Shown: piece after piece, positions 19,614 to 29,699 of the stretch
Numbering within the stretch: position 1 is the first letter of the stretch
How the letters are laid out: the number at the start of each line of letters is the position of its first letter
Source of the DNA: Tabrizicola caldifontis
Lineage (GTDB): Bacteria; Pseudomonadota; Alphaproteobacteria; Rhodobacterales; Rhodobacteraceae
Length of the DNA: 64,000 bases
Assembly (NCBI RefSeq): GCF_004762095.1
Contig: NZ_SIJH01000006.1
Coordinates: 62,001-126,000 of the forward strand
Reading direction: 5' to 3'
Program-made: the position numbers and the translations under genes
Notes under the pieces: generated by a model
The model's input: only the letters and a program-made list of their open reading frames with translations
Told to the model about the DNA's origin: nothing
Databases searched by the model: none

Positions 19614-20081
19614 ATGGGTTTGGTCCTGTTCTATCATCTGACCCGATCGACCCCGCAGGACGCGCTGGCCCTGCTTCTGCCGAGGGCGTTGGCGCAGGGC
19701 TGGCGGGTGATGATCCGCGGTACCGATCCGCAGGCGCTGGAGCGTCTGGATGCTGCGCTATGGCTTGCGGGCGGCGAGGAAAACTTCCTGCCCCACGGGC
19801 TGGAGGGTGGGCCGCATGATGCCGACCAGCCCGTGCTCCTGGGGCAGGGGGCGCCGGTGAACGGGGCGCGCGTCATGGCCCTGGTGGACGGGGCCCAGGC
19901 AACCGATGCAGAGATCGCGGCCTCGGACCGGGTCTGGGTGTTGTTCGATGGCAGCGATGCTGATCGTCTGCAAGCCGCGCGGCGGCAATGGAAGGCCGTG
20001 ACGGCGGCAGGCCATGCCGCGCAATACTGGTCCGAGGACTCCGGTCGCTGGGAGAAGAAGGCCGAAAGCCCCGCCGGTTGA
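19614..20081 (+). CDS. holC: DNA polymerase III chi subunit
   Basis: A 155-residue HolC protein (FYHLTRSTPQDALALLLPRA; WLAGGEENFLPHG; DQPVLLG; VFDGSDADRLQAARRQWK). Chi links the clamp loader to single-strand DNA-binding protein. Length and position after pepA are typical. It ends 9 bases before the convergent lytic transglycosylase gene. Confidence 0.92.
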   Translation: MGLVLFYHLTRSTPQDALALLLPRALAQGWRVMIRGTDPQALERLDAALWLAGGEENFLPHGLEGGPHDADQPVLLGQGAPVNGARVMALVDGAQATDAEIAASDRVWVLFDGSDADRLQAARRQWKAVTAAGHAAQYWSEDSGRWEKKAESPAG

Positions 20082-20090
20082 GGCGGACCC

Positions 20091-20561
20091 TCAGGCCCGC
20101 AGGCCGGTTTCCTCCAGCAGGCCCAGCCGCTTGGCCTCGTAATAGTAGCCCTTCGAATACCACATCACCGCCCGGTCCTGGCTGCCACCGGACACCAGCC
20201 AGGCGCCGCGCAGATACTTGCCTGCATACATCAGGTTCGTTTCGGCGTTCAGCAGACCTTCAGGGGGACCGTTGTAGCCCATGGTCCGCGCGGTCTGCGG
20301 ATGGATCTGCAAAAGCCCGTAATAGGGACCGTTCCGTGCTGCCGGATTATAGCCGCTTTCGCGCTGGATCACCCTGTGCAGCAGGCTTTCGGGAATATCG
20401 TGGACCGCCGCGTATTTCCGAACCAAAGCCATCATTTCGGGAGTGGCGCCGACCGCAAGATCGCTGCGGCCCACGGTCGAAACGCTGGGCGTTCCGCGAC
20501 CACAGGCCGTTACCAGGGCGGCGGCGGAAAGAACCAGCAGGTTTCGACGGGAAAGGGGCAT
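20091..20561 (-). CDS. Lytic transglycosylase-like lipoprotein
   Basis: A 156-residue SLT-domain protein. The N-terminus MPLSRRNLLVLSAAALVTAC ends in a lipobox Cys, so it should be lipid-anchored. The catalytic Glu is in QRESGYNPAA, with YGLLQIHPQTA downstream as in family 1 transglycosylases. It would cleave peptidoglycan glycan strands. It is short for the family and consists of little beyond the catalytic domain. The upstream extension of the open frame (to 20723) is rejected because the lipoprotein signal fits the ATG at 20561. Confidence 0.85.
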   Translation of the reverse strand: MPLSRRNLLVLSAAALVTACGRGTPSVSTVGRSDLAVGATPEMMALVRKYAAVHDIPESLLHRVIQRESGYNPAARNGPYYGLLQIHPQTARTMGYNGPPEGLLNAETNLMYAGKYLRGAWLVSGGSQDRAVMWYSKGYYYEAKRLGLLEETGLRA

Positions 20562-20743
20562 GGCATTCTCCGACGTTTTTCGCGGTTCTAGCGGTCCGAC
20601 ATCGGGCACGGCAAGCCCCGGCTGCCCGGTTCGGCGGAAAGCGGCGAAGCATCGCGGAAAATTCAACCCTGGGGGCCAGATTCTGCTTAGCCTTTGGCGA
20701 GTTTGGCTTAGTCTCTGCCCCAAGGGAGAAAGGGAATCGACCC

Positions 20744-21262
20744 ATGAAGCTGAGTGACAGCCGGGAGATCCGGGCTGAGCCCGCCATTGTCTGGACGGCG
20801 ATCCTGAACCCGGAAGTGCTGAAGGCGTGCATTCCCGGATGCCAGAGCATGACCGGATCGGTCGCCGAGGGTTATGAGGCGGTGGTCAAGCAGAAGGTCG
20901 GCCCGGTCAGCGCAACGTTTACTGGGCTTGTGCAGCTGTCCGACATCGTCGAGGGCCGATCCCTGCGCATCGTCGGCGAAGGCAAGGGCGGCGTCGCGGG
21001 CTTTGCCAAGGGCAGCGCGGATGTCCGGCTTGAGCCGGTCGAGGGTGGAACCCGTCTGTCCTACGATGTCGAAGCGAGCGTCGGGGGCAAGCTTGCCCAG
21101 CTGGGCAGCCGGATCATCGACGGGTTCGCGAAGAAGATGGCGGACGAGTTCTTCACCCGCTTCCAGGAGGCGGTCGAGGGCCCGGACGAAGAAGAGGCGG
21201 CCGCATCCGCCGCAGAAGACGCGCCGAAGAAGGGATGGTTCAAGCGTCTTGTCGGAGGCTGA
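20744..21262 (+). CDS. coxG: CoxG-like SRPBCC protein
   Basis: A 172-residue carbon monoxide dehydrogenase subunit G-type protein (KLSDSREIRAEPAIVWTAI; LKACIPGC; RLSYDVEASVGGKLAQLGSR). The SRPBCC fold binds hydrophobic ligands; CoxG has been linked to membrane anchoring of the dehydrogenase and to quinone contact. The C-terminus is acidic then basic (KKGWFKRLVGG). It opens the coxG-S-L-M operon and is divergent from the transglycosylase gene across 182 bases. Confidence 0.85.
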   Translation: MKLSDSREIRAEPAIVWTAILNPEVLKACIPGCQSMTGSVAEGYEAVVKQKVGPVSATFTGLVQLSDIVEGRSLRIVGEGKGGVAGFAKGSADVRLEPVEGGTRLSYDVEASVGGKLAQLGSRIIDGFAKKMADEFFTRFQEAVEGPDEEEAAASAAEDAPKKGWFKRLVGG

Positions 21263-21334
21263 AGGTCCGGGTGTGGGCAGATCCGGGTGCCGACGTCCGG
21301 CATCTTTGCCAGGGAAATCCAAGGGAGGAGAGGC

Positions 21335-21820
21335 ATGACAAAAGTCAGCATGACCGTGAACGGCAAGGCCGTTTCCGGCGAGGTGGAGGGGCGCACTCTG
21401 CTGTCGTCCTTCCTGCGCGAGGGGCTGGGGCTGACCGGCACCCATGTGGGCTGCGATACCAGCCAGTGCGGCGCATGCGTGGTGCATGTCAACGGCAAGG
21501 CCATGAAAAGCTGCACCGTCTTTGCCCAGGACGTGGCAGGAGCCGAGATCTGCACCATCGAGGGGATGGCAAATCCCGATGGGTCGCTATCGGTGATCCA
21601 GCAGGCCTTCCAGGACCACCACGGGCTGCAATGCGGCTTCTGCACGCCGGGCATGGTGATGTCGGCGGCGGCCCTGCTGGCCGAGAATCCCAGGCCGACC
21701 GAGGCCGAGGTGCGGCATTATCTCGAAGGCAACCTCTGCCGGTGCACGGGCTATCACAACATCATCAAGGCGGTGCTGGCGGCCAGCGGCCAGGACGTGA
21801 CGAAGATCGCAGCCGAATAG
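21335..21820 (+). CDS. coxS: Molybdenum hydroxylase 2Fe-2S small subunit (CoxS-like)
   Basis: A 161-residue protein with two [2Fe-2S] clusters. Cys40, 45, 48 and 60 form the plant-type site; Cys100, 103, 135 and 137 form the second ([14 protein letters not shown]). It passes electrons from the molybdenum subunit to the FAD subunit. I chose the ATG at 21335, 5 bases after an aagggaggag ribosome site. It lies 34 bases before coxL. Confidence 0.9.
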   Translation: MTKVSMTVNGKAVSGEVEGRTLLSSFLREGLGLTGTHVGCDTSQCGACVVHVNGKAMKSCTVFAQDVAGAEICTIEGMANPDGSLSVIQQAFQDHHGLQCGFCTPGMVMSAAALLAENPRPTEAEVRHYLEGNLCRCTGYHNIIKAVLAASGQDVTKIAAE

Positions 21821-21853
21821 GGCGGGAACCGCCACAGCAACAGGGAGGACGAC

Positions 21854-24223
21854 ATGCCGAAAGACGGAGGCATCGGCGCCAGAACCAAGCGGCGCGAGGA
21901 TGTGCGGTTCCTGACCGGAAAGGGCCGCTACACCGACGACATCAACATCCGGGGCCAGCTTCACGCCCATTTTATCCGCAGCCAGGTGGCGCACGGCAGG
22001 ATCCGCAAGATCGACACGCGGGATGCCGAGGCGATGCCCGGCGTGGTCAAGGTATTCACCAGCGCCGATTTCGCGGGCGCGGGCGGTCTGCCCTGCGGCT
22101 GGCAGGTGACCAGCCGCGACGGCAAGCCGATGCTTGAACCGAAGCATCCGGTTCTGGCGGAAGGCAAGGTGCGCCATGTCGGCGACCCCATCGCCGTCGT
22201 GGTGGCCGAAACGCTGGATCAGGCGCGCGATGCGGCCGAGGCCGTCGTGATCGACATCGAGGAACTGCCTGCCGTCATCGACATGAAGGCCGCAGTTCAG
22301 GGCGGGCCTCTGGTGCATGACGAGATCGGATCGAACCTGTGCTACGACTGGGGTTTCGTCGAAGAGAACAAGGCCGCCGTGGACGAGGCCTTTGCCAGGG
22401 CTGCCCATGTCACCACGCTGGAACTGGTGAACAACCGGCTGATCGCCAACCCGATGGAACCCCGCGTCGCCGTGGGCGACTATGAGGACCATTCGGGGAT
22501 GCACACGCTGTATACGACCAGCCAGAACCCGCATGTGATCCGGCTTCTGATGGGGGCATTCGTCCTGTCGATCCCCGAACACAAGCTGCGCGTCGTGGCG
22601 CCGGACGTGGGCGGGGGCTTCGGGTCGAAGATCTACCATTATGCCGAAGAGGCCTTTGTCACCAAAGCCGCGCAAGTGCTGAAGCGCCCGGTCAAATGGA
22701 CAGCCAGCCGGTCCGAGGCCTTCATCTCGGACGCGCAGGGCCGTGACCACATCACCAGGATCGAACTGGCGCTGGACGCCGACCACAACTTCACCGCGCT
22801 GCGCTGCGAGACCTATGCCAACATGGGGGCCTATCTTTCGACGTTCGCCCCCTGCATCCCGACGTGGCTGCACGGCACGCTGCTTGCGGGCAACTACCGC
22901 ACGCCGCTTATCTATACGAACGTGAAGGCCGTCTTCACCAACACCGTCCCGGTCGATGCATATCGGGGCGCCGGGCGGCCCGAGGCGACGTTCCAGCTGG
23001 AACGCGTGATCGACAAGGCCGCGCGCGAACTGGGCGTCAGCCCGGTGGAGCTGCGGCGGAAGAATTTCATTAAGCCCGACCAATTCCCCTACCAGACCCC
23101 GGTCGCGGTGGTCTACGACACGGGCAACTATCACGCGACTCTGGACAAGCTGCTGGAGCTTTCGGACTATAAGGGATTCGAGGCGCGCGCGGCGGAATCG
23201 AAGAAGCGCGGCAAACTGCGCGGCTTCGGTCTTGCGCATTACATCGAGGCCTGCGGCATTGCGCCATCGAACCTGGTGGGTCAGCTGGGGGCGCGGGCCG
23301 GGCTTTATGAATCCGCGACCGTGCGGGTCAATGCCACGGGATCGATCACCGTCTTCACCGGGTCGCATTCGCATGGCCAGGGCCACGAGACCACCTTTGC
23401 CCAGGTAATCTCCGAGATGATCGGGATCGATGCAAGCCAGGTGGAAATCGTCCACGGCGACACCTCCAACACGCCGATGGGCATGGGCACCTACGGCTCG
23501 CGCAGTCTTGCGGTGGGCGGCTCGGCCATGGTCAAGGCGACGAACAAGATCATCAACAAGGCCAAGAAGATCGCGGCCCACCTGATGGAGGCCAGCGAGG
23601 CCGACATCGAATTGAAGGACGGCAAGTTCACCGTCGCCGGCACCGACAAGGAGAAATCCTGGGTGGACATCACGCTTGCGGCCTATGTCCCGCACAACTA
23701 CCCGCTCGAGGACATGGAGCCGGGGCTGGAAGAGACGGCCTTCTACGACCCGTCGAACTTCACCTATCCGGCCGGTGCCTATGGCTGCGAGGTCGAGGTG
23801 GACCCCGAGACCGGCAAGGTCGAGATCGTCGCCTTCACCGCGGCCGACGACTTCGGCAACGTGGTCAACCCGATGATCGTCGAAGGCCAGGTGCATGGCG
23901 GGCTTGCCCAGGGGATCGGGCAGGCGATGCTGGAAAACTGCGTCTATGACGAGAACGGCCAGCTTCTGTCGGGTTCGTTCATGGACTATGCCATGCCGCG
24001 TGCGGACGACCTGCCCTTCTACAGGGTCGATCATTCCTGCGCGACGCCCTGCACCCACAACCCGCTGGGGGTCAAGGGCTGTGGCGAGGCAGGGGCCATC
24101 GGCTCGCCGCCTGCTGTGGTGAACGCGGTGATAGACGCCCTGCACCGCGGGGGATTCACCCATGTGACCCATATCGACATGCCGGTCTCGCCCGCTCGGG
24201 TCTGGCAGGCCATCCACGGCTGA
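21854..24223 (+). CDS. coxL: Xanthine-oxidase-family molybdenum subunit, form II CoxL-like
   Basis: A 789-residue molybdopterin-binding large subunit. The active-site loop is AYRGAGR at residues 369-375, the form II signature, not the AYxCSFR loop of true (form I) CO dehydrogenase. Other landmarks are [22 protein letters not shown] and [16 protein letters not shown], the last holding the catalytic Glu. The oxidised substrate is therefore open; an aromatic or aldehyde-type substrate is as likely as CO. No coxD/E/F maturation genes are adjacent. Confidence 0.88.
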   Translation: MPKDGGIGARTKRREDVRFLTGKGRYTDDINIRGQLHAHFIRSQVAHGRIRKIDTRDAEAMPGVVKVFTSADFAGAGGLPCGWQVTSRDGKPMLEPKHPVLAEGKVRHVGDPIAVVVAETLDQARDAAEAVVIDIEELPAVIDMKAAVQGGPLVHDEIGSNLCYDWGFVEENKAAVDEAFARAAHVTTLELVNNRLIANPMEPRVAVGDYEDHSGMHTLYTTSQNPHVIRLLMGAFVLSIPEHKLRVVAPDVGGGFGSKIYHYAEEAFVTKAAQVLKRPVKWTASRSEAFISDAQGRDHITRIELALDADHNFTALRCETYANMGAYLSTFAPCIPTWLHGTLLAGNYRTPLIYTNVKAVFTNTVPVDAYRGAGRPEATFQLERVIDKAARELGVSPVELRRKNFIKPDQFPYQTPVAVVYDTGNYHATLDKLLELSDYKGFEARAAESKKRGKLRGFGLAHYIEACGIAPSNLVGQLGARAGLYESATVRVNATGSITVFTGSHSHGQGHETTFAQVISEMIGIDASQVEIVHGDTSNTPMGMGTYGSRSLAVGGSAMVKATNKIINKAKKIAAHLMEASEADIELKDGKFTVAGTDKEKSWVDITLAAYVPHNYPLEDMEPGLEETAFYDPSNFTYPAGAYGCEVEVDPETGKVEIVAFTAADDFGNVVNPMIVEGQVHGGLAQGIGQAMLENCVYDENGQLLSGSFMDYAMPRADDLPFYRVDHSCATPCTHNPLGVKGCGEAGAIGSPPAVVNAVIDALHRGGFTHVTHIDMPVSPARVWQAIHG

Positions 24224-24235
24224 GGGGAGAATACC

Positions 24236-25021
24236 ATGCACAACTTCGACTTCGTCAAACCCTCGACCATCGCAGAGGCCGTGGCGGCCCTGGGGCAGGA
24301 GGGCGCGCAGGGGCTGTCAGGCGGTCAGACATTGATCCCGACGATGAAGCAGCGCTTGGCAGCGCCCGGAGTACTGGTCAGCCTGACCGGCATCGCCGAG
24401 ATGCAGGGCGTCTGCATGGGAGAGGGGGGCTTGCACATCGGTGCGGCCACGCCGCATGCCGTGGTGGCACGCGAGGCGCGCCCGCATTATCCGGCACTGG
24501 CGGCACTGGCGGGCGGCATCGGCGATCCCGCGGTGCGCAACCGGGGCACGATCGGCGGCAGTCTGGCCAACAACGACCCGGCCGCCTGCTACCCCTCGGC
24601 TGTGCTGGCCTCGGGCGCGACGGTGGTAACGAACACCCGGAAGATCGCGGCGGACGATTTCTTCGAGGGTCTTTTCACCACCGCCCTGCATGATGGCGAG
24701 ATCATCACCAGCGTCGTCTTCCCGATCCCGGAAAGGGCGGCCTATGTGAAGTTCAACCAGCCCGCCAGCCGCTTTGCCCTGACCGGGGTCTTCGTCGCCA
24801 AGTTCAGGGATGGCGTTCGGGTGGCGGTCACAGGGGCCTCGCAGAACGGGGTCTTCCGCTGGGCAGATGCGGAAGCGGCGCTGTCGGCGGATTTTTCGCC
24901 GCAAGCGATTTCCGGGCTGAGCGTGGACGCGGAGGACATGATTGGCGACCTGCACGGCACGCCGGCCTACCGGGCGAACCTTGTCAAGGTGCTGACCGGT
25001 CGCGCGGTGGCGGCCGCCTGA
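24236..25021 (+). CDS. coxM: Molybdenum hydroxylase FAD subunit (CoxM-like)
   Basis: A 261-residue FAD-binding subunit (HNFDFVKPSTIAEAVAAL; GLSGGQTLIP; AGGIGDPAVRNRGTIGGSLA). The Gly-rich segments bind FAD. It follows coxL by 12 bases with a ggggaga ribosome site and completes the S-L-M heterotrimer. A long nested palindrome begins 8 bases after its stop codon. Confidence 0.9.
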   Translation: MHNFDFVKPSTIAEAVAALGQEGAQGLSGGQTLIPTMKQRLAAPGVLVSLTGIAEMQGVCMGEGGLHIGAATPHAVVAREARPHYPALAALAGGIGDPAVRNRGTIGGSLANNDPAACYPSAVLASGATVVTNTRKIAADDFFEGLFTTALHDGEIITSVVFPIPERAAYVKFNQPASRFALTGVFVAKFRDGVRVAVTGASQNGVFRWADAEAALSADFSPQAISGLSVDAEDMIGDLHGTPAYRANLVKVLTGRAVAAA

Positions 25022-25028
25022 CCGCCGG

Positions 25029-25095
25029 TCATCCGACCCTTGCGGGACGTCTTCGCGCGGTCGCCCAGCGAAGATGCCCCGCAAGGGAGAGATGA
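25029..25095. repeat. Nested palindromic element after coxM (CCTTGCGGG family), copy 2
   Basis: Three nested arm pairs are separated by 3-base internal loops: TCATC/GATGA (outer), CCCTTGCGGG/CCCGCAAGGG (middle) and TCTTCGC/GCGAAGA (inner), around an 11-base loop. All arms match perfectly. The RNA would form one long rod with two symmetric 3x3 bulges. The middle arm is shared with the repeat at 8262. It may end or protect the cox transcript; there is no U tract. Confidence 0.65.
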
Positions 25096-25285
25096 GCGTC
25101 CTGTGCCGCAGCTGTCATTCTTCTGTCACCCGAATCCGGCAGGAAGCCTGTGGAAAACCTCTGCGACACTCTGGCGCTAGGGGGTTGCCACGGCGAAAGC
25201 GCCATATATAGTTCAAGGTCACGGGGTGGGCTCCCCCGCCCTGCAGGCCGGTTGTCAACGGGCAGGACGTGGAGTCTTTGACGGA

Positions 25286-25870
25286 ATGGACGGCGATTTC
25301 AGAACCCAGTTCGTGCGCGACCCCGCCGCGCTGAAGCACTTTCCGGCGCTGGTGCTGAACGCCGACTACCGGCCGCTCAGTTATTACCCGCTCAGCCTTT
25401 GGCCCTGGCAAGAGGCGATCAAGGCTGCCGTGCTGGACCGGGTGCAGATCGTCGCCGAATACGACCAGGTGGTGCGAAGCCAGCGGCAGGAATTCAGGAT
25501 ACCTTCAGTCGTCGTGCTGAAGGATTACGTCAAACCCCAGAAGCGCGTGGCCTTCACGCGCTTCAATCTTTTTCTGCGGGATGAATTCTGTTGCCAGTAT
25601 TGCGGGGCGAAGGGCGATCTGACCTTCGACCATGTGGTGCCAAGGTCGCGCGGGGGGATCACCAGTTGGGAGAACGTGGTGGCCGCCTGTTCGCCCTGCA
25701 ACCTGCGCAAGGGATCAAGGACGCTTAAGCAGTCCGGCCTTACCCTTCGCCGTCCACCCCGCGCCCCTACGGCCGAGGAAATGCAGGCCCACGGCCGGCG
25801 CTTCCCGCCGAACCACCTGCATGACAGCTGGATCGACTACCTCTATTGGGATGCCGAACTGGAGGCATGA
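25286..25870 (+). CDS. HNH endonuclease-fold protein
   Basis: A 194-residue protein with a C-terminal HNH domain: CQYCGAKGDLTFDHVVPRSRGG…CSPCNLRKG is the pattern (two CxxC pairs plus DH). The N-terminal part (LVLNADYRPLSYYPLSLWPW) is typical of the conserved alphaproteobacterial stand-alone HNH family. The cellular role is not established. There is no restriction or phage neighbourhood here, so a house-keeping DNA role is as likely as defence. The ATG at 25286 is chosen over an upstream GTG because it directly precedes the conserved region and has a ggag site. Confidence 0.8.
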   Translation: MDGDFRTQFVRDPAALKHFPALVLNADYRPLSYYPLSLWPWQEAIKAAVLDRVQIVAEYDQVVRSQRQEFRIPSVVVLKDYVKPQKRVAFTRFNLFLRDEFCCQYCGAKGDLTFDHVVPRSRGGITSWENVVAACSPCNLRKGSRTLKQSGLTLRRPPRAPTAEEMQAHGRRFPPNHLHDSWIDYLYWDAELEA

Positions 25871-25972
25871 TCTCGCCAGCTGTTGGACCGCGCGTCTCGG
25901 GGTGCTAGACATGGGCCCGGACAGGCTGTAGAAGGCGCCCGTTAGCGCTAACAGCCGTTCGAGGAGAAGCCC

Positions 25973-27424
25973 ATGGTCTCGCGCGTCATTCCGGTGGATG
26001 TATTCGACTTGGTGATCTTCGGCGGCACCGGCGATCTGGCACGCCGCAAGATCCTTCCGGGCCTTTACCGTCGGTTCCTTGCTGCACAGATGCCGGCCGA
26101 AAGCCGCATCATCGGCGCGGCGCGGGCAGAGCTGACGGATCAGGAATATCGTGATCAGGTGCGCGCGGCCATTGCCGAATTCGTGCCGGCCGACCGGCAG
26201 GATCCTGCTGCCATCGAGGGATTCCTTGCGCGGCTGCACTATGTTGCCATCGACGCGACGGGCGCAAACGGATGGGCGCAGCTCAAGGCGCTGATGCGCG
26301 AGAACGTGGTGCGCGCTTTCTATTTCTCGGTCGCGCCCAGCCTGTTCGGCGACATCGCGCAGCGCCTGTCCGACCACGGCATTGCCGATGCCTGGAGCCG
26401 GGTCGTTGTCGAAAAGCCCTTCGGTCGCGATCTGGCTTCGGCAAGGGCGCTGAACGCCTGCCTGGCCAGGCACTTCAACGAGACGCAGATCTACCGGATC
26501 GACCATTATCTGGGCAAGGAAACCGTCCAGAACCTGATGGCGGTCCGCTTTGCCAACATCCTGTTCGAACCGCTGTGGAAGGCGGAATACATCGACCATG
26601 TGCAGATCACGGTCGCGGAAACGGTGGGCGTGGAAGGCCGCGGTGCCTATTACGACAAGTCGGGCGCGATGCGGGACATGGTGCAGAACCATCTGATGCA
26701 GCTGCTGTGCCTCATCGCGATGGAACCGCCCTATCACTTCGACCCCGACGCCGTGCGCGACGAGAAGCTGAAGGTGATCCGCGCACTGAAGCCAGTCCCG
26801 CCCGAGGACATCGTGCGCGGGCAATACGGGCCGGGAAATGGCGAGGCAGGCTATCTGGCCCATGCCGAGAACCCCAACAGCCGCACCGAAAGCTACATCG
26901 CGCTGAAGGTTCAGATCTCGAACTGGCGCTGGCAGGGCGTGCCCTTCTACCTGCGCACCGGCAAGCGTCTGCGGGCGCGTGCCAGCGAGATTGCGATCAC
27001 CTTCAAGCCGCCGCCGCACGCGATCTTCGACGATGCAAGCGGCTGGCACGAGAACGTGCTTGTCATCCGGCTGCAACCGAACGAGGGCATGAACCTGATG
27101 GTGATGATCAAGGAGCCCGGCCCCGGCGGCATGCGCCTGATGCAGGTGCCGCTGGACATGTCCTTTGCCGAGGCTCTGGGCGCCGAGGCCGCAGATGTGC
27201 CAGATGCCTACGAACGGCTGATCATGGACGTGATCCGCGGCAACCAGACGCTGTTCATGCGCGGCGACGAGGTCGAGGCCGCCTGGGCCTGGACCGACCC
27301 GATCATCGAGGGCTGGGAAGCACGCGGCGACCGGCCGCAGATCTATGATCCCGGATCCTCGGGCCCGGAGGATGCATTGATGCTGATGCACCGCGACGGC
27401 CGCCGCTGGCGGGAGATCAGGTAA
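25973..27424 (+). CDS. zwf: Glucose-6-phosphate 1-dehydrogenase
   Basis: A 483-residue enzyme oxidising glucose 6-phosphate to 6-phosphogluconolactone. The NADP motif [10 protein letters not shown] is at the N-terminus, the active-site signature RIDHYLGKE at residues 175-183, and EKPFGRD precedes it. A cgaggagaag ribosome site precedes the ATG. Its last base overlaps the pgl start, so zwf-pgl-pgi is one operon feeding the Entner-Doudoroff or pentose phosphate route. Confidence 0.95.
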   Translation: MVSRVIPVDVFDLVIFGGTGDLARRKILPGLYRRFLAAQMPAESRIIGAARAELTDQEYRDQVRAAIAEFVPADRQDPAAIEGFLARLHYVAIDATGANGWAQLKALMRENVVRAFYFSVAPSLFGDIAQRLSDHGIADAWSRVVVEKPFGRDLASARALNACLARHFNETQIYRIDHYLGKETVQNLMAVRFANILFEPLWKAEYIDHVQITVAETVGVEGRGAYYDKSGAMRDMVQNHLMQLLCLIAMEPPYHFDPDAVRDEKLKVIRALKPVPPEDIVRGQYGPGNGEAGYLAHAENPNSRTESYIALKVQISNWRWQGVPFYLRTGKRLRARASEIAITFKPPPHAIFDDASGWHENVLVIRLQPNEGMNLMVMIKEPGPGGMRLMQVPLDMSFAEALGAEAADVPDAYERLIMDVIRGNQTLFMRGDEVEAAWAWTDPIIEGWEARGDRPQIYDPGSSGPEDALMLMHRDGRRWREIR

Positions 27425-28095
27425 TGCAACTGGAAACCTACCCCGATCGCGATCTGATGATGCTGCGGTTGGCCGATCTGATCGCTGGCCAGCTGGGCGA
27501 CTTCCTGCGTCGCGAGGGGCGGGCCACATTCTGTGTTCCTGGGGGAACGACACCTGGTCCGATCTTCGACACGTTGTCGGGCGTGGATCTGGATTGGGCC
27601 AATGTTGCGGTGCTGCTGAACGACGAACGCTGGGTGCCGGAATCTTCCGATCGGTCGAACACCCGCCTTGTGCGGCAGCGGCTGATCCGCGGCCGGGCAG
27701 CACGGGCACGGCTGGTGCCGATGTATGCACCGGCCGAGACACCCGAGGATGTGCTGGATGCGCTGGCCGACGGCATCCGGCCGCATCTGCCGATCTCGGT
27801 CCTCCTGCTGGGCATGGGGGCGGACATGCACACCGCAAGCCTGTTTCCCGGCGCCGACCGGCTGGAGGAGGCGCTGGCCCCCGACGCGCCGATCCTGATG
27901 GCGTTGCGCGCCGAGGCGGCGGGCGAGCCGCGCGTCACCCTGACCGCGCCGGTGCTGCGCGAGGCGTTCAACATCCACATCCTGATCACCGGGACGGAGA
28001 AGCGCGAGGCTCTGGAGCGCGCGATGACCCTGAGCCCGCAGGAGGCGCCCGTCCGGGCCGTCCTCGACAACGCAACCGTGCATTGGGCGGAGTAG
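27424..28095 (+). CDS. pgl: 6-phosphogluconolactonase
   Basis: A 223-residue DevB-type lactonase of the NagB fold ([41 protein letters not shown]). It hydrolyses the product of Zwf. The ATG overlaps the zwf stop by one base and the stop precedes the pgi ATG by two bases. Confidence 0.94.
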   Translation: MQLETYPDRDLMMLRLADLIAGQLGDFLRREGRATFCVPGGTTPGPIFDTLSGVDLDWANVAVLLNDERWVPESSDRSNTRLVRQRLIRGRAARARLVPMYAPAETPEDVLDALADGIRPHLPISVLLLGMGADMHTASLFPGADRLEEALAPDAPILMALRAEAAGEPRVTLTAPVLREAFNIHILITGTEKREALERAMTLSPQEAPVRAVLDNATVHWAE

Positions 28096-28097
28096 TC

Positions 28098-29696
28098 ATG
28101 ACGAAATGGGCTGACCTGCAGCGGCTTCACGACGTGAACAAGGGCCGCCATATCCTGGAATTGTTTGACGAAAGCCGGGCGGGCGATTTCTCGGTGACGG
28201 CCGACGGGATGCTGTTCGACTATTCCAAGACCAACATCGATGCCGCCACCCGCGCCGCCCTCGTCAGACTGGCCGAGGGCTCGGGCGTGGCGGAAAAGCG
28301 CGCGGCGATGTTTTCCGGGGAGAAGATCAACGATACCGAAGGCCGCGCGGTGCTGCATGTCGCGCTGCGGGCGGGCGAGGAGGCGGTGATCCGCGTCGAT
28401 GGCCAGGACGTGCTGCCCGAGGTGCGCCGGATCCGTGCCGCCTGCGCGGCCTTCGCGCGCGACGTGCGCTCGGGCGCCTTCAAGGGACAGGGCGGGCCGA
28501 TCACCGACGTGGTGAACATCGGGATCGGCGGGTCCGATCTCGGCCCCGCGATGGCGACGCTGGCGCTGGCGCCCTACCATGACGGGCCGCGCTGCCATTT
28601 TGTCTCGAACGTGGACGGCGCGCACATTCACGACGTTCTGCAAGGCCTTGATCCAACGACGACTCTGGTGATCGTGGCCTCGAAGACCTTTACCACGATC
28701 GAGACGATGACCAATGCCGACACGGCCAAACGCTGGATGGCGGCGAAGGTGGCCGATCCGGCGGCCCAGTTCGCCGCCGTTTCGACCGCGCGCGACAAGA
28801 CCTCTGCCTACGGCATTGATCCGGCGCGGGTTTTCGGCTTCGAGGACTGGGTGGGCGGCCGCTATTCCATGTGGGGTCCGATCGGCCTGGCCCTGATGAT
28901 CGCCATCGGGCCGGAGCGGTTCGAGGAGTTCCTCGCCGGCGGCCGGGCGATGGACCAGCACTTCCTGACAGCGCCCTTCGCGGCCAACATGCCGGTGATG
29001 CTGGCCTTGGTCGGCATCTGGCACAACCAGATCTGCGGCCATGCCACGCGGGCGGTTCTGCCTTACGATCAAAGACTTGCGCGGCTTCCCGCCTATCTTC
29101 AGCAGCTGGAGATGGAGAGCAACGGCAAGCGCGTCGCGATTGACGGGTCGGATCTGGAGACGCACTCCGGCCCCGTGGTCTGGGGCGAGCCAGGCACGAA
29201 CGGGCAGCATGCCTTCTACCAGCTGATCCATCAGGGAACCCGCGTGGTGCCCTGCGAGTTCCTGGTGGCGCGGCGCGGGCATGAGCCGGACCTGGCGCAT
29301 CAGCACCTGCTTCTGGTGTCGAACTGCCTGGCGCAGGCCGAGGCGCTGCTGCGCGGCCGCGGCCTTGAAGAGGCGCGCGCGATCATGGCGCGGAAGGGGC
29401 TGACCGGGGCGGAACTGGAACGGCAGGCGCGGCACCGGGTGTTTCCGGGCAATCGCCCCTCCACCGTGCTGGCCTATGACCGTCTGACGCCCTTCACCCT
29501 GGGCCAGATCATCGCGCTGTACGAACACCGCGTGTTCGTCGAGGGTGTGATCCTTGGGATCAATTCCTTCGACCAGTGGGGGGTGGAGCTGGGCAAGGAA
29601 CTGGCGCTGGCGCTCCAGCCGGTGCTGGAGGGCAAGGCGGATACTGCGGGCAAGGACGGGTCAACCGCGGCGCTGGTCGCCTTCCTGCGCGGCTGA
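28098..29696 (+). CDS. pgi: Glucose-6-phosphate isomerase
   Basis: A 532-residue Pgi. The family segments [25 protein letters not shown] and the catalytic region ([21 protein letters not shown] is broken here: [15 protein letters not shown]), plus [10 protein letters not shown] near the end, are all intact. It interconverts glucose and fructose 6-phosphates and is the last gene of the operon. The stop is 3 bases from the end of the convergent glycosyltransferase frame. Confidence 0.95.
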   Translation: MTKWADLQRLHDVNKGRHILELFDESRAGDFSVTADGMLFDYSKTNIDAATRAALVRLAEGSGVAEKRAAMFSGEKINDTEGRAVLHVALRAGEEAVIRVDGQDVLPEVRRIRAACAAFARDVRSGAFKGQGGPITDVVNIGIGGSDLGPAMATLALAPYHDGPRCHFVSNVDGAHIHDVLQGLDPTTTLVIVASKTFTTIETMTNADTAKRWMAAKVADPAAQFAAVSTARDKTSAYGIDPARVFGFEDWVGGRYSMWGPIGLALMIAIGPERFEEFLAGGRAMDQHFLTAPFAANMPVMLALVGIWHNQICGHATRAVLPYDQRLARLPAYLQQLEMESNGKRVAIDGSDLETHSGPVVWGEPGTNGQHAFYQLIHQGTRVVPCEFLVARRGHEPDLAHQHLLLVSNCLAQAEALLRGRGLEEARAIMARKGLTGAELERQARHRVFPGNRPSTVLAYDRLTPFTLGQIIALYEHRVFVEGVILGINSFDQWGVELGKELALALQPVLEGKADTAGKDGSTAALVAFLRG

Positions 29697-29699
29697 GGC

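Noticed and set aside
21587-24241. 884-codon open frame antisense to coxL
   Set aside because: Shadow of the third-position GC bias of coxL; no family features, no ribosome site.
20744-25021. Genuine (form I) aerobic CO dehydrogenase
   Set aside because: The large subunit has AYRGAGR where form I enzymes have AYxCSFR, and the maturation genes are absent.
25092-25211. 39-codon ORF starting in the palindrome after coxM
   Set aside because: The aagggaga motif is only one base from the ATG, too close to act as a ribosome site, and the ORF begins inside the repeat arm.
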